This document shows, piece after piece, positions 46,156 to 56,097 of a stretch of 64,000 nucleotides of DNA (its first letter is position 1; every line of letters starts with the position of its first letter). The notes under the pieces were generated by a model that saw only the letters and a list, made by a program, of their open reading frames with translations, ran no database searches and was not told the DNA's origin. The position numbers were made by a program, and so were the translations under genes. Source of the DNA: Lysobacterales bacterium (GTDB lineage Bacteria > Pseudomonadota > Gammaproteobacteria > Xanthomonadales > UBA2363). The DNA lies in assembly GCA_019634735.1 (NCBI GenBank), contig JAHCAT010000007.1, forward strand, positions 62,001 to 126,000. Reading direction: 5' to 3'.

Positions 46156-48834
46156 TCAGCGCGGATCGCCGGCCGCGACGAAGGCGGCCCAGTAGTAAGG
46201 GTGCGCCGGCAGGCCGGCAGCGCGCCGCGCGGCGATCGCGCTGCGCTGGGCGCTGGCCACGGCCGCGACGGTGTCCAGACCGTCGACCAGGCGGGCCCGG
46301 TACAGGGCCGCCATCCAGTCGGCGCTGGCGGCGTCCTGCACCGGCCACAGGCTCATCACCACGGTCGCCGCGCCGGCGATCCGGAACGCCCGGCGCAGGC
46401 CGAACACGCCTTCGCCGGCCTGCTCCTCCCCCAGGCCGGTCTCGCAGGCCGACAGCACCGCCCAGCCGGTGCCGGCGAGGTCGAGGGCGGCGACCTCGTC
46501 AGCGCTGAGCAGGTCGGGGCGGCCATCGCCGCGCGCCGCCAGCACCAGGGCCGGCAGGGGCGCGCCGGGGTCGGCGCCGGCCAGCGCCACCGCGCGCTGG
46601 TCGGGCCGGCACTCGGGCGCGAACGCCAGGGCATGGGTGGCGAAGTGCAGGATGCCGCCGCCCGGCAGGGCGGCGCTGACCTCGGCCTTGCCGGCGTCTT
46701 CGCCCTGCAGACGTTCCATTGCCCGTCCGGCCGGCCACAGCGCGGCGATCGCATCCAGTTCCCGGCCGGCATGCGGCAGCGGCGGAAAGCCGTCCTGACA
46801 GCCGGCGCTGCGCCGGGCATCGGCGGCACTGCCGTCCGGGCTGCCGACCAGGACCAGGCGCGACGGCGGGCGGGCAGGCGACTGCGCCGGCAAGAGCAGG
46901 TCCTGCTCGTGTTCGAGCAGGTGCACCTGCCAGCCGGCCTCGACCAGGTAGTCGCCCTCCGGCGCCGGCAGTGCGGCAAAGGCGACCCGCGCCAGCGCCC
47001 CATCGGCGACCAGGAACAGGCGCCGCGTCGAGGCCGGCAGCGACAGGGGATCGAGCACGGCCTGGCGCAGGCGCGCGCCCTGGGCACGCACCCGGTCCTC
47101 GTTGACATTCGGATCACGCAACGCGCGATGCCAGCCGCGCGCCAAGGCCTCGATCGGCGCCGCCTGCCCCAGGTCGACCAGGCGTGGCGGCGCATCCGGC
47201 GTCAGCACGAAGGCGACCCGCCGCGCAAAGCGTTCCGGACGCAGCGTGCGGTCGAAGGCCTCCGGACGGCCACTGCGCAGCAGCACCTGGACGACCAGCG
47301 CGGCATCGGCCGGCAGCGCCTGCGCCAGCGCCTGAACCGTGGTCGTGCGCTGGGCGCGGGCCCGGGCCAGGCCGTCGAGCCGGCGCGCCAGCACGCGCTC
47401 GGCGCGGTCGGCGGCCTGGCGGTGGCGCAGCAGGCTGTCCACGTCGCCGCCGTCGACGGCCGCCAGGGCGGCATCGGCCAGCACCTGGTTGGCCTGCAGC
47501 CAGTCCTGCCAGGGCCCGGCCAGTTCCGCGTCGTCGGCGGCTCGTGCCGCCGCCCGACGCAGCGCCGTGGTGGCGGTGACCTCGCCGCGGGCGGCCATCA
47601 GGCGCGACCAGGCCAGGTCGACGCGTTCGGCGGTCGGCGCCTGGGCGGCCAGCGCCACCAGCCATTCCCAGTCGGGCTGCAGATACCCCTTGAGGGCCAG
47701 TGCCTGGCGGTCGGAGATGACGGCGGCAAGGCCGGCGACCATGGCCTGGCGACGGTCCTCGTTGGCCAGCGCGCCGGCGAAGGCGGCGTCCAGGTCGCCG
47801 GCGGCCCACTGCGCGGCGACCTGGCCGGCGCGGGCGAACTGTGCGGCGATGCTGCGCTCGCCCAGGGCGGCTGCGATCGCCGGCACCAGGGCATCGAACG
47901 CGGCCCGCGCCTCGCCGGCGCGGCCCTGCCACAGGGCGATGGTGGCCTGCCCAGCGACCGGGAACCAGCGCTCGGGCGTGCCCTGGTCCGCGTACAGGTC
48001 CAGCGCCCGGCGATACTGGGCACCCGCTTCGTCGAGGCGTTCGAGGGCCTTCAGCGCGTTGCCGAGGTTGTTGGCCAGCTTGGCGTGCACCGGGTTTCCG
48101 GCCGGGACCGAGGCTTCGAAATCCGCGGCCGCTTCCGCGAACACTGGCTCGGCGTCCTGCGGCCGGCCGCTGTCGAGCAGGGCGGTGGCCATGAGGAAAC
48201 GCACCAGGCCCTGGTCGTACCGGCGCGGCACCGCCAGGGCCTGCTCGTCGGCCAGGACCTGTCGCGCCACCTCGACGGCGTGGGCGTTGTCGCCGGCCAT
48301 CGCCAGGGTGACCGCGAAGGCGTACCGCGCGTCGGCGCGCCGCTCCGGGGCGCCGTCGCCTTCGATCAGCGCGAGGCTGGCGGCCATGCGCTGTTCGGCC
48401 AGGTCGAACCTGCCCGTGATGCCGGCCAGATGGGCCAGCGTGGCCAGCATCGCCTGCCGTTCGGCGGCCAGCCCGGGCGTCTGGCCGGCCTCGGCCAGGC
48501 CCTGTTCAAGGACCGCCTCGGCCTCGGCGGGGTTGCCGGCGCGATGCAGGGCCGAGCCGAGCAGGTAGCTGGCGCGGACGCGCACGGCGAGGTCTTCTGC
48601 GCGGTTCGCCGGAGTCTGCGCCAGCAGTGCCCGGGCCGCCGGGATGGCCTCCTCGTGGCGTCCCTCGGAGATCAGTTGCTCGATGGCCGTCGCGGCAGCG
48701 GCGGCGCGATCGCCCTCGCCCTCCCCGGGGCTTGCCCACGCAACCGCGGCGAGCAGCAGCGCGAAGGGCAGGGCGCGCCGGCCGATGCGGGGCGGACGCC
48801 GGGACAGCCACCTGGAGATTGCGCGCAGCACCAT
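46156..48834 (-). CDS. TPR-CHAT protease, exported, sigma/kinase/CHAT locus II
   Basis: The 892-residue product has an arginine-rich N-terminus and hydrophobic helix (about 22-34, ending A-W-A-S-P), likely a signal peptide or anchor. TPR-like repeats follow (about 45-430, for example [19 protein letters not shown]), and a canonical CHAT domain spans about 600-890. Catalytic residues are His734 in L-H-F-A-T-H-A and Cys797 in L-S-A-C-E-T-G, followed by [11 protein letters not shown] and V-M-S-L-W-P-V. The closing H-P-Y-Y-W-A-A-F is also standard. It lies 199 bases downstream of a Ser/Thr kinase gene that overlaps a sigma factor gene, so the three appear to be one signalling unit. Confidence 0.9.
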   Translation of the reverse strand: MVLRAISRWLSRRPPRIGRRALPFALLLAAVAWASPGEGEGDRAAAAATAIEQLISEGRHEEAIPAARALLAQTPANRAEDLAVRVRASYLLGSALHRAGNPAEAEAVLEQGLAEAGQTPGLAAERQAMLATLAHLAGITGRFDLAEQRMAASLALIEGDGAPERRADARYAFAVTLAMAGDNAHAVEVARQVLADEQALAVPRRYDQGLVRFLMATALLDSGRPQDAEPVFAEAAADFEASVPAGNPVHAKLANNLGNALKALERLDEAGAQYRRALDLYADQGTPERWFPVAGQATIALWQGRAGEARAAFDALVPAIAAALGERSIAAQFARAGQVAAQWAAGDLDAAFAGALANEDRRQAMVAGLAAVISDRQALALKGYLQPDWEWLVALAAQAPTAERVDLAWSRLMAARGEVTATTALRRAAARAADDAELAGPWQDWLQANQVLADAALAAVDGGDVDSLLRHRQAADRAERVLARRLDGLARARAQRTTTVQALAQALPADAALVVQVLLRSGRPEAFDRTLRPERFARRVAFVLTPDAPPRLVDLGQAAPIEALARGWHRALRDPNVNEDRVRAQGARLRQAVLDPLSLPASTRRLFLVADGALARVAFAALPAPEGDYLVEAGWQVHLLEHEQDLLLPAQSPARPPSRLVLVGSPDGSAADARRSAGCQDGFPPLPHAGRELDAIAALWPAGRAMERLQGEDAGKAEVSAALPGGGILHFATHALAFAPECRPDQRAVALAGADPGAPLPALVLAARGDGRPDLLSADEVAALDLAGTGWAVLSACETGLGEEQAGEGVFGLRRAFRIAGAATVVMSLWPVQDAASADWMAALYRARLVDGLDTVAAVASAQRSAIAARRAAGLPAHPYYWAAFVAAGDPR

Positions 48835-49033
48835 CGCCCATCGCCTTGCCGGAAAGACCGGGCGGCTGCCTGCCGGGCCCGTACCGGTCCGCGCAGCGGA
48901 ACCGGCCGGGTCGGCGGCGTCGCCGCACGGTCGCCCGATGATAGCCGGGCACGCCGGGTGCGATGTCTGGGCGCGGCGGCGCAGTCCGTCGCGGCGGCGA
49001 CGGATCGTCGGCCGGTCGGCGACGGGGTGCGGC

Positions 49034-50617
49034 TCAGTCCGCGCCCTCGGGCGCCCAATCCCGATGGCGAAGGCGCAGCCGCACGAGATGCACGCGGCCG
49101 TCCGCACGGGCGATCCGCTCCAGGCGGTCAAGGCCACCCGCGGGCTCGGCAGTGGCCCCCGCGTGGCGAAGGCGGCTGGCGCCCCGCTCGGCGCCCTCGG
49201 CCCCGGCCGTCGCCGGCGCCAGTTCGGCCAGCGCCTGTGCCAGTCCCGGCAGCGGCGACCGCGAGGCGACCACCAGGAACACCTCGTGTTCGGCGTCGCT
49301 GGCGACCTCCCAGGCCAGCGGCCGGCCGGCAGTCGTGCCGGGCAGCTCGTGGCTACCGGCCGGCAGGGGATTGCCGAGGTCCAGTCCGGGAAGCGGGAAC
49401 AGCACGGCCAGCGCGCCGGCGCTGTCCTCGTTGATCACGTAGACGTGGCTGCCTGCGTCGCTGGCCAGGCGCAGGCGCAAGGCATCGCCCAGACCGACCT
49501 CGGCGTCGTTGCCGAGGACGCGCCCGCTGTCGACATCGACGAACTCGGCCAGGCCCTGCCAGGTGGGCGCCGGCGCGCGCCACCAGGCGAGCGCCGCGAC
49601 CAGCAGGACCACGGCCGCCGTGGACGCCGCCAGCCAGGCGCGCCGCGGGCGCGTCGGCGACGGCGCCTCCCGGTCGGGCAGCAGGTCGAGCAGCACGCGT
49701 GCGAAACCGGCGGCGCTGGCCGGCCGGTCCGCCGGCGTCGCCAGGCGGAGCCGGTCCAGGGCAGCGCACGCCGCGGCCGGCAGGTCCGGACGCAGGTCGG
49801 CCAGGGCGGTGCCCGGCTCGGGGAACCGTCCGGCCAGCAGCAGGTGCAGCAGCACCGCCAGGGCATGCAGGTCGTCGGCGGCGGTCGGCGGCGCACCGGC
49901 CTGGCGAGCCGGCGACAGGTAGGCGCGGGTGCCGGACTGCAGCAGCCGCGCCGCGAGGTCCTCGCGGCGGCCGCTGGCGCCGAAGTCCATCAGCACGATG
50001 CGGCCGCCGCGTTCGCGCATGACGTTCTCGGCCTTGATGTCGCCATGCACCAGTCCGGCGCCATGCACCTGCGCCAGCGTCCGGCACAGGTCCAGGCCGA
50101 TGTGCAGCACTTCGGTCAGCGCCATCGGGCCATCGGCCTCCAGGCGCGCCGACAGCGGCGCGCCATCGATCAGTTCGCTCCACAGGCCGGCCCGGCCGTC
50201 GTGCACGGCCGCCCCGTAGACCGCCAGCACGTTGCCGTGGCGGATGCCGGCCAGCTGCCGGGCTTCCGCCAGCAGCTGGTGGTTGGCGGGATCGCTGGCC
50301 GGATCGCGGCTGGCGCGCAGCTTGAGCGCAACCTCGCGCTGCAGGACCGGGTCCCAGGCGGCGAACACCTCGCCGGTCAGCCCGGCGCCGAGCCGGCCGG
50401 TGACCTCCAGGTGGCCCCAGCGGAACAACACCGGCCGCGCCGGGCGCGGCGGCGGGCTGCCGGTGGCCCGGAAAGCGCGCGCGACGTCGTCGAGCAGGCG
50501 CAGGCTGGCCAGTTCCGGATCGTCGGGCCCCAGCGCCCGCTCGGCGGGACGCCAGTCGACCGGGCGTTCGTCGGCGATCGATTCGGCGATGCGGCGGGTC
50601 GGTTCGCGCTCAGCCAT
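49034..50617 (-). CDS. Transmembrane Ser/Thr protein kinase with C-terminal DUF4384-like domain
   Basis: The 527-residue protein has a Hanks-type kinase domain (about 67-320) with a degenerate glycine loop G-R-L-G-A-G-L-T-G-E-V, ATP-binding Lys99 in V-A-L-K, catalytic H-G-D-I-K-A-E-N at 191-198 (HGD instead of HRD) and D-F-G at 211-213. One TM helix lies at about 327-346. The outer part (about 350-450) contains V-Y-V-I-N-E-D and L-F-P-L-P-G, typical of DUF4384 sensor-like domains. HGD kinases lack the arginine that contacts a phosphorylated activation loop, so it may not need loop phosphorylation. The start overlaps the sigma gene stop by eight bases, implying coupled synthesis. Confidence 0.9.
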   Translation of the reverse strand: MAEREPTRRIAESIADERPVDWRPAERALGPDDPELASLRLLDDVARAFRATGSPPPRPARPVLFRWGHLEVTGRLGAGLTGEVFAAWDPVLQREVALKLRASRDPASDPANHQLLAEARQLAGIRHGNVLAVYGAAVHDGRAGLWSELIDGAPLSARLEADGPMALTEVLHIGLDLCRTLAQVHGAGLVHGDIKAENVMRERGGRIVLMDFGASGRREDLAARLLQSGTRAYLSPARQAGAPPTAADDLHALAVLLHLLLAGRFPEPGTALADLRPDLPAAACAALDRLRLATPADRPASAAGFARVLLDLLPDREAPSPTRPRRAWLAASTAAVVLLVAALAWWRAPAPTWQGLAEFVDVDSGRVLGNDAEVGLGDALRLRLASDAGSHVYVINEDSAGALAVLFPLPGLDLGNPLPAGSHELPGTTAGRPLAWEVASDAEHEVFLVVASRSPLPGLAQALAELAPATAGAEGAERGASRLRHAGATAEPAGGLDRLERIARADGRVHLVRLRLRHRDWAPEGAD

Positions 50618-51173
50618 GGCCGATCTCCGTAGCCATGCGCTGCAGGGCGCGGGTGACAGTCATGCGCACGGCATCGGGCGAGCCGCCGATCTCGGCGGCG
50701 ATCTCCGGGTAGGACAGGCCGAACTCGATGCGCAGAACGACCAGCTCCTGCTGGCGCCGGTCCAGCCGGGCGAGCGCCTTCTCGTATGCGGCCAGGCGTT
50801 CCTGGCTGACCAGTTGCTCGACCACCGACTGGCCGGGATCGGCCAGCTCCATGTCGTCGACCGGCAGGTGGGCACCGCCATGCCGGCGCTGGCTGCGCAG
50901 CTCGCGGCGCACCTCGTTGAGCAGGATCTGCCGCAGGTAGGCGAGGAACGCGCCGCTGCCGCTGGCCTGGAAGTCGTCCAGGTGGCGCAGCGCTCGCAGC
51001 AGGGTGGTCTGCACCAGGTCCTCGGTGTCGCTGGCACTGCGCGCATGGTGCGGCAGGCGGCCGTGCGCCCAACGCAGCAGCAGGGGCAGGCAGCGGTCGT
51101 ACAGCGCCTGGCGCGCCCGGCCGTCGCCGGCGCGGATCCGGTGCAGCAGCAGTTCGGTGGCTTCCCCCTGCAT
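50610..51173 (-). CDS. ECF-like sigma factor, sigma/kinase/CHAT locus II
   Basis: The 187-residue product has region 2 (S-D-T-E-D-L-V-Q-T-T-L-L-R-A-L-R near 48-63) and region 4 (L-S-Y-P-E-I-A-A-E-I-G-G-S-P-D-A-V-R-M-T-V near 156-176) separated by a short linker. ATG 51173 begins the conserved part (M-Q-G-E-A-T-E-L-L-L-H-R-I); a longer in-frame version exists but shows no conserved features. No anti-sigma gene is visible. The overlapping kinase suggests control by phosphorylation, as described for some ECF/kinase pairs; that is inference. Confidence 0.88.
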   Translation of the reverse strand: MQGEATELLLHRIRAGDGRARQALYDRCLPLLLRWAHGRLPHHARSASDTEDLVQTTLLRALRHLDDFQASGSGAFLAYLRQILLNEVRRELRSQRRHGGAHLPVDDMELADPGQSVVEQLVSQERLAAYEKALARLDRRQQELVVLRIEFGLSYPEIAAEIGGSPDAVRMTVTRALQRMATEIGHG

Positions 51174-51573
51174 GGACCTGTCTGGCGGGTTGGCGGTCGC
51201 TGATTCTAGCCCGGAGATTTCATGAGGACGCCTGAACACGCCGTCGAGATCGCGTCGTGGTGCGGGTTGCGGACGGTTCGACAGCGAAGGCCTGCCTGAC
51301 GCTACGTCGAACCGGCCAACGGGCGCGGACCGCGCAACGGCGCGAAGCTCGGCGGCCGGGGTGGCGGCGTCAGGAAATGTCCGGGCCGGGGCGGCCGGAA
51401 AACCGGCGGCCGGCAGGGCGGCCGGAAGGGCGGGAAGGCTCAGCATCGCGGATTCCGTGGCGGTGTCTGCTCCCATCAAACCCGGGCGGCCCCGGAACCG
51501 AACACCGGTCGTGAGGCGTTCGGTTCCGGTCCTGCCGGGATTCCTGTCTTGCAAGCATCGAGGAGCAGGAAGG
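51174..51573. other. 400-base divergent intergenic region of locus II
   Basis: It separates the sigma factor (minus) from a secreted protein gene (plus). A TAGAAT hexamer on the minus strand (about 51204-51209) lies roughly 31-36 bases before the sigma start and could be a -10 box, though no good -35 box is paired with it. Reading frames inside show no family features. A GAGGAGCAGGAAGG ribosome binding site ends the region on the plus strand. Confidence 0.35.
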
Positions 51574-52899
51574 ATGTCCAGGGCGACACGGATGACCGGC
51601 GGGTGCGCGGCGCTCGCCCTGCTGCTGGCGGGGGTGGCCGTTAGTGCGCAGGCGCAGTTCCTGCAGCGGCTGACCTCGGGGGTGTTCGCCTTCGAGGAGG
51701 CCGGCTACGGGGTCGCGGTGGCGGGCAGCGGCGACCGGGTTGCGGTGTCCGAACTGCTGGGTCTGTCCGGCGGCGCGCCCCCGGTGGCCGGGGGCGCGGT
51801 CGAGGTATGGCGTCGCGAGGGCGCGCACCTGCTGCGCGAGCAGCGCCTGCTGTCGCCGCTGCCCGGCCAGGGCCACCTGTTCGGCATCGGCCTGGCCATG
51901 GCCGGCGAGCGACTGGCGGTGGTCGAGCGTGGGCCACCCGGCAACACCGGCCAGGTGCATGTGTTCGAACGCAGCGGGACCGACTGGCAGCACGTCGCCG
52001 AGGTTCTTCCCGCCCTGCCCCCCGCGGGTGCCGGGGTCGCCTCGGTGGCTCTGCATGGCGACTGGCTGCTGCTCGGGCTGAGCGCCGGCGGTGGCGCAGG
52101 TGCCCCTCCTGGCCAGGTGCAGGCCTGGCAGCGCGTGGCAGGGGCCTGGACCTTGCGTCAGGTGCTGGTGCCGTTGGACAGCAGCGACGGCGACGGCTTC
52201 GGCCTGCGCGTGGCGCTTGCGCCGGGGGAGGGCGCCGGCGCGCCCTTGCGGCTGGTGGCCGGTGCGCCGTTCCGCTTCGGCGCGCGCGGCGCCGCCTACG
52301 TGTTCGCGCTGGCAGGCGATGCGTGGCAGCAGGAGCAGCGCCTGCTGCTATCGGTGCCGGCCGCGAACGACCGCCTGGGCGTGGCAGTGGCGATCCGCGG
52401 CGACACCGTGGCCGCCGGCGCAGACGGCGACGAATTCGGCACCGCCCATGGCGGTCGCGTCGGGGTGTGGCGGCGCACCGGATCCGGCGATTTTCCCTGG
52501 CAGCCGGCGGGCGAGTTCGGCGGCGCCGAGACGGCCGCCTTCGACCGTTTCGGCGGCGCGCTGGCGCTGGCCACTCCGCGCGATCTGGTGATCGGCATCC
52601 CCGGGCGCGACCTGGTGCCGCCGGTCGGTCCGGTGCTGGTCGATGCTGGCGCCGCCCAGCGCCGGGCCTTGCGCGTGCGCGGCGGTTCCTGCGCGACGCC
52701 CTGGAGCCTCCAGATCGCCGGGCTGGCCAATCCCGGTGCACTTGCCCAGGCGCAGGCCCGGTTCGGCTTCGCCGTGGCTGCCGACCGCCTGGTCGCGATC
52801 GGCGCGCCGAACGGCAATGTCCCGGGCGTCGGTCGCGCCGGCTTCGTCGACGTCTCCGTACAGGACCGCCTGCTCGACCACGATTTCGACTGTCCCTGA
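51574..52899 (+). CDS. Secreted FG-GAP-like repeat protein 1
   Basis: The 441-residue product has a signal peptide (about 28 residues, ending A-Q-A-Q). The mature part is a series of about 60-residue beta-propeller-type repeats with G-x-x-V-A-V-A-G-S-G-D-R-V-A-V and L-G-V-A-V-A-I-R-G-D-T-V-A-A-G-A-D-G-D patterns, as in FG-GAP/integrin-alpha-like proteins. The C-terminus V-Q-D-R-L-L-D-H-D-F-D-C-P is a degenerate form of the NGFQ motif. The gene is followed 17 bases later by a paralogue, and is divergent from the sigma/kinase/CHAT locus. A surface or secreted binding role is likely; nothing more specific is visible. Confidence 0.82.
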   Translation: MSRATRMTGGCAALALLLAGVAVSAQAQFLQRLTSGVFAFEEAGYGVAVAGSGDRVAVSELLGLSGGAPPVAGGAVEVWRREGAHLLREQRLLSPLPGQGHLFGIGLAMAGERLAVVERGPPGNTGQVHVFERSGTDWQHVAEVLPALPPAGAGVASVALHGDWLLLGLSAGGGAGAPPGQVQAWQRVAGAWTLRQVLVPLDSSDGDGFGLRVALAPGEGAGAPLRLVAGAPFRFGARGAAYVFALAGDAWQQEQRLLLSVPAANDRLGVAVAIRGDTVAAGADGDEFGTAHGGRVGVWRRTGSGDFPWQPAGEFGGAETAAFDRFGGALALATPRDLVIGIPGRDLVPPVGPVLVDAGAAQRRALRVRGGSCATPWSLQIAGLANPGALAQAQARFGFAVAADRLVAIGAPNGNVPGVGRAGFVDVSVQDRLLDHDFDCP

Positions 52900-52915
52900 G
52901 GGGCCTCCGAGCACC

Positions 52916-54298
52916 ATGACTTCCTTCGTCCAACGTTCCTCCGCGCTCCTGCTGCTGGTCCACACCCTGGCGATGGCCGCACCGCCTGATCCCGCCGTGC
53001 TGATGCCCGGCCAGCAGATCGGCCCGCTGCGGCAGTCCTCGGTGGTCCTGGAAGACGGCGCGCTGGCGATGGACGAACGCGGTCAGCTGCTGGTCGGCAT
53101 GCCCGGCGGCTACACCGGCCAGACCGGCACCGTGCACCTGCGACGCTGGGAGCAGGGCGAATGGCAGGTTCGGCAGATCCTGGTGCCGCCGCCCGAATTC
53201 CGGCAGACCGGCGCCCGGTTCGGCCATGCGCTGGCCGTGCACGGGCGCTGGCTGCTGGTCGGGGCGCCGCGCGAGACCGTGGACGGCCTGGCGCAGGCCG
53301 GTGCCGGCTACCTGTTCCGCCGCCGCGACGGCGACGACGGCTACGAGCTGGTCTTCAATGGCCGGATCATCCAGCAGGGCGCAACCGGCAGCGGGCGGCA
53401 GCTCGGCGCCGCGGTGGCGATCGGTGCGGACTTCGCCGCGCTCGGCGTGCCCGGGCATTCGGTGACCGGCGCGGCACAGTCCGGACAGGTCCTGATGCTG
53501 GCGCGCCAGGCCAGCAATGCCTGGTTCCTGGAAGGCCTGCTGGCCTTGCCGGCCGGCAACCCCGCCGCCGGTGCGGCGTTCGGCTCGGCGCTGGCGATGA
53601 CGCCGACCGGCGACCAGGTGTTCGTGTCTGCGCCCGACCAGACCGTCGCCGACCAGGCGGTGGCCGGTCGCGTCTACTGGTTCCGGCGCAGCAGCGGCGC
53701 GTGGCAGCTGCGCCAGCAGTTGAGCTGGACGCCGGTCGACCTGCTCGACCGCTTCGGCGCCTCCCTGGCGCTGCAGGGCGGCTACCTGTTCGTCGGCGCC
53801 TCGGCGCGCAGCAAGCCGGGCGACGCGCAGACCAAGGGCGGCGGCGTCCGTGTCTACCGGCGCGAGGTGTCGCTGGACAGCTGGATCACCGCAGCCGACC
53901 TGTTCCCGACCACCGCCCAGGCCGGCGCCCGCTTCGGCCAGTCGCTGTCGGTGCTGGCGACCGGCAGCGGCCCGCGCCTGCTGGTCGGCGTGCCTCGCCG
54001 CAACCTGGGCACCCTCTTGATCGGCGTGCGCACCGAGGCTGGCGAGGCGACCGTGTTCGAGCCGGCCCCTGCCGGTGCCGGACATGTCTGGTCGCCCGGC
54101 GAGAACCTGCGCTGGGGCGGCTCGGTGCTGGCCTCGGCCAGTGGCAACCGGTTCGGCAGTTCGGTGCTTCTGGCCCCGGGCGATGGCGGCCCGCTCGCGT
54201 TTGCGGCGGCGCCGGGGCGCAGCGACGATGGTCTCACCGCCGGCTGGGTGCAGGCATTCGTGGGCGACCGGGTGTTCGCCAACGGATTCCAGCCGTAG
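52916..54298 (+). CDS. Secreted FG-GAP-like repeat protein 2 with C-terminal NGFQ motif
   Basis: The 460-residue product has a signal peptide of about 22 residues (L-L-L-L-V-H-T-L-A-M-A-A). It shows the same propeller repeats as the previous gene (A-R-F-G-H-A-L-A-V-H-G-R-W-L-L-V-G-A-P, D-R-F-G-A-S-L-A-L-Q-G-G-Y-L-F-V-G-A) and ends D-R-V-F-A-N-G-F-Q-P, a clean copy of the shared C-terminal motif. ATG 52916 is only 16 bases after the first gene's stop, so the two are an operon and probably arose by duplication. Confidence 0.85.
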   Translation: MTSFVQRSSALLLLVHTLAMAAPPDPAVLMPGQQIGPLRQSSVVLEDGALAMDERGQLLVGMPGGYTGQTGTVHLRRWEQGEWQVRQILVPPPEFRQTGARFGHALAVHGRWLLVGAPRETVDGLAQAGAGYLFRRRDGDDGYELVFNGRIIQQGATGSGRQLGAAVAIGADFAALGVPGHSVTGAAQSGQVLMLARQASNAWFLEGLLALPAGNPAAGAAFGSALAMTPTGDQVFVSAPDQTVADQAVAGRVYWFRRSSGAWQLRQQLSWTPVDLLDRFGASLALQGGYLFVGASARSKPGDAQTKGGGVRVYRREVSLDSWITAADLFPTTAQAGARFGQSLSVLATGSGPRLLVGVPRRNLGTLLIGVRTEAGEATVFEPAPAGAGHVWSPGENLRWGGSVLASASGNRFGSSVLLAPGDGGPLAFAAAPGRSDDGLTAGWVQAFVGDRVFANGFQP

Positions 54299-54641
54299 GC
54301 GCCTGCTGCCGGACAAACCTGGGTCGTCCTCGAAGAACTGCTTCCGGCGCCTGTTCTTGCCGATTGTCGGCGAGGCGGCAGCACGCCCGGTTGCGGCTGC
54401 GGACGGCCATGAGTGGCAGGCGTCGGTTGCGATGCAGCCCGGCAAACTGCTCGCGGCGATTCCCGTGCCCGTCGTGCGCATCTGCTGTCGGCGAACCGGG
54501 ATGCGGGTGCGCGAAAGGGCGACCGCAGCCGACCGGGACGCGGCGCTGCCGGGAACGGCGTCGCGCGCCTTTCCCTGTACCCTGCGGTTTCCCGGGCGCT
54601 GCGGGCTTGCGCAGCCCGCAGCCCGCCCTTGCGCCCCTGTG
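54299..54641. other. 343-base gap before the Bcr/CflA transporter gene
   Basis: No gene is supported on either strand. A stem-loop GCGGGCT / AGCCCGC (54601-54619, loop TGCGC) lies 23 bases before the transporter start, without a U-tract. Otherwise I see nothing recognisable. Confidence 0.4.
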
Positions 54642-55919
54642 ATGCCACCCCGACACGTCATCGACACCGTAGCCAGCCGCCCGCGCCCGGGACACGCCAG
54701 GATCGCGGTCCTGCTGGCGGCGCTGGCGATGTTCGGGCCGTTCGCGATCGACACCATGTTCCCGGCGTTCCCGGCGATGGCGGTTGCGCTCGGCGTCTCG
54801 GACCTGGGCATCCAGCAGACGCTGAGCGTGTACCTGCTCGCCTACGCAAGCATGGCCCTGGTGCATGGCCCGCTGTCCGACCGCTTCGGGCGGCGCCGCA
54901 TCATCCTGGTCGGCACCTTCGTGTTCGCCCTGGCCTCGGTGGGTTGTGCGCTGGCACCGTCGCTGGGCTGGCTGCTGGTGTTCCGCGCGGTGCAGGGCGT
55001 TTCCGCAGGCGTCGGCCTGATCGTCGGTCGCGCGATCGTCCGGGATCTGTACGACGGCCCCGACGCGCAGCGCCTGATGTCCACCGTGACCATGCTGTTC
55101 GGCATCGCGCCGGCGGTGGCACCGATCATCGGCGGCTGGATCTTCGGGCTGGCCGGCTGGCAGGCCGTGTTCTGGTTCCTGTGCGGGTTCGGCCTGCTGC
55201 TCTGGCTGGCCTGCCTGCTGGGCTTGCCGGAAACGCATGGTCCCGAGCGGCGGCGTTCGCTGTCGGTCGGCGTGATGGTGCAGAACTATGCGCAGATGCT
55301 GGGCGATCGCAGCTTCGGCTGGATGTCGCTGGCGGCTGCCTTCAACTTCGCGGCGCTGTTCCTGTACATCGCGGCGGCACCGGCGTTCGTGCTCCGCCAT
55401 CTGGGCCTGGGCACAATGGACTTCGGCTGGTTCTTCGTGCCGACCATCGCCGGCATGATGGCCGGGGCCTTCACGTCCGGCCGTCTGGCCGGCCGCGCCA
55501 GCCCCGAGCGCAGTATCGGGCTGGCCTATGCCGCGATGCTGGCGGCAGGCGTCGGCAATGTCGCCTACGCGGTTTCGGGGCAGCAGTTCGCGCTGCCCTG
55601 GGCGGTGTTGCCGATCAGCGCCCTGGCCTTCGCCATCGCCATCGCCTTTCCGGCGATCACGCTGCTGCTGCTGGACCGCTATCCGGCCCATCGCGGGGCC
55701 GCATCCTCGCTGCAGTCCTTCATCTCCCTGGTCCTGAACGCGCTGGTCGCTGCATTGCTGGCGCCCTGGCTGGGCGCGTCCCCGCAGATGCTGGCCCTGG
55801 GCTCCCTGGTGCTCACCGTGCTGGGCTACCTGGCCTGGCAGCTGCGGCCGCGGCCGCCCCGGACGCGGCCCCTGCCCGACGAGCCACTGCTACCGCTGGC
55901 CAATGCCGGGCAGCAGTGA
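54642..55919 (+). CDS. Bcr/CflA family MFS drug-efflux transporter
   Basis: The 425-residue protein has twelve predicted TM helices. The major-facilitator loop motif is seen as G-P-L-S-D-R-F-G-R-R-R near 75-85, and the N-terminal F-A-I-D-T-M-F-P-A-F-P pattern is typical of the Bcr/CflA drug:H+ antiporter group. It probably exports small toxic compounds or metabolites. ATG 54642 is taken because the first TM helix begins about 20 residues later; the long upstream extension crosses the preceding gene. Downstream genes are unrelated. Confidence 0.92.
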   Translation: MPPRHVIDTVASRPRPGHARIAVLLAALAMFGPFAIDTMFPAFPAMAVALGVSDLGIQQTLSVYLLAYASMALVHGPLSDRFGRRRIILVGTFVFALASVGCALAPSLGWLLVFRAVQGVSAGVGLIVGRAIVRDLYDGPDAQRLMSTVTMLFGIAPAVAPIIGGWIFGLAGWQAVFWFLCGFGLLLWLACLLGLPETHGPERRRSLSVGVMVQNYAQMLGDRSFGWMSLAAAFNFAALFLYIAAAPAFVLRHLGLGTMDFGWFFVPTIAGMMAGAFTSGRLAGRASPERSIGLAYAAMLAAGVGNVAYAVSGQQFALPWAVLPISALAFAIAIAFPAITLLLLDRYPAHRGAASSLQSFISLVLNALVAALLAPWLGASPQMLALGSLVLTVLGYLAWQLRPRPPRTRPLPDEPLLPLANAGQQ

Positions 55920-56097
55920 AGCCGGCCCGGCAGCGGCCGGCGGCCTGCGCGGCGAGACGAGGCGCCCTTCGGGCGGATGCCTGTGAGCTTCGGTCGCCGC
56001 ATCGGCCGACCGGCATCGCACCCCCTCGGTGCTCCGGCGCCATCCGTCACGCGCAGTTCTCAGGGCAACTGGGACGGTGCTCACGACGCGCGCGACG

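Noticed and set aside
43828..49434. A very long (1868-codon) plus-strand open frame
   Set aside because: It runs antisense through parC and the CHAT protease gene, both of which have unmistakable catalytic motifs. Its glycine/arginine/glutamine-rich translation is typical of a high-GC shadow frame.
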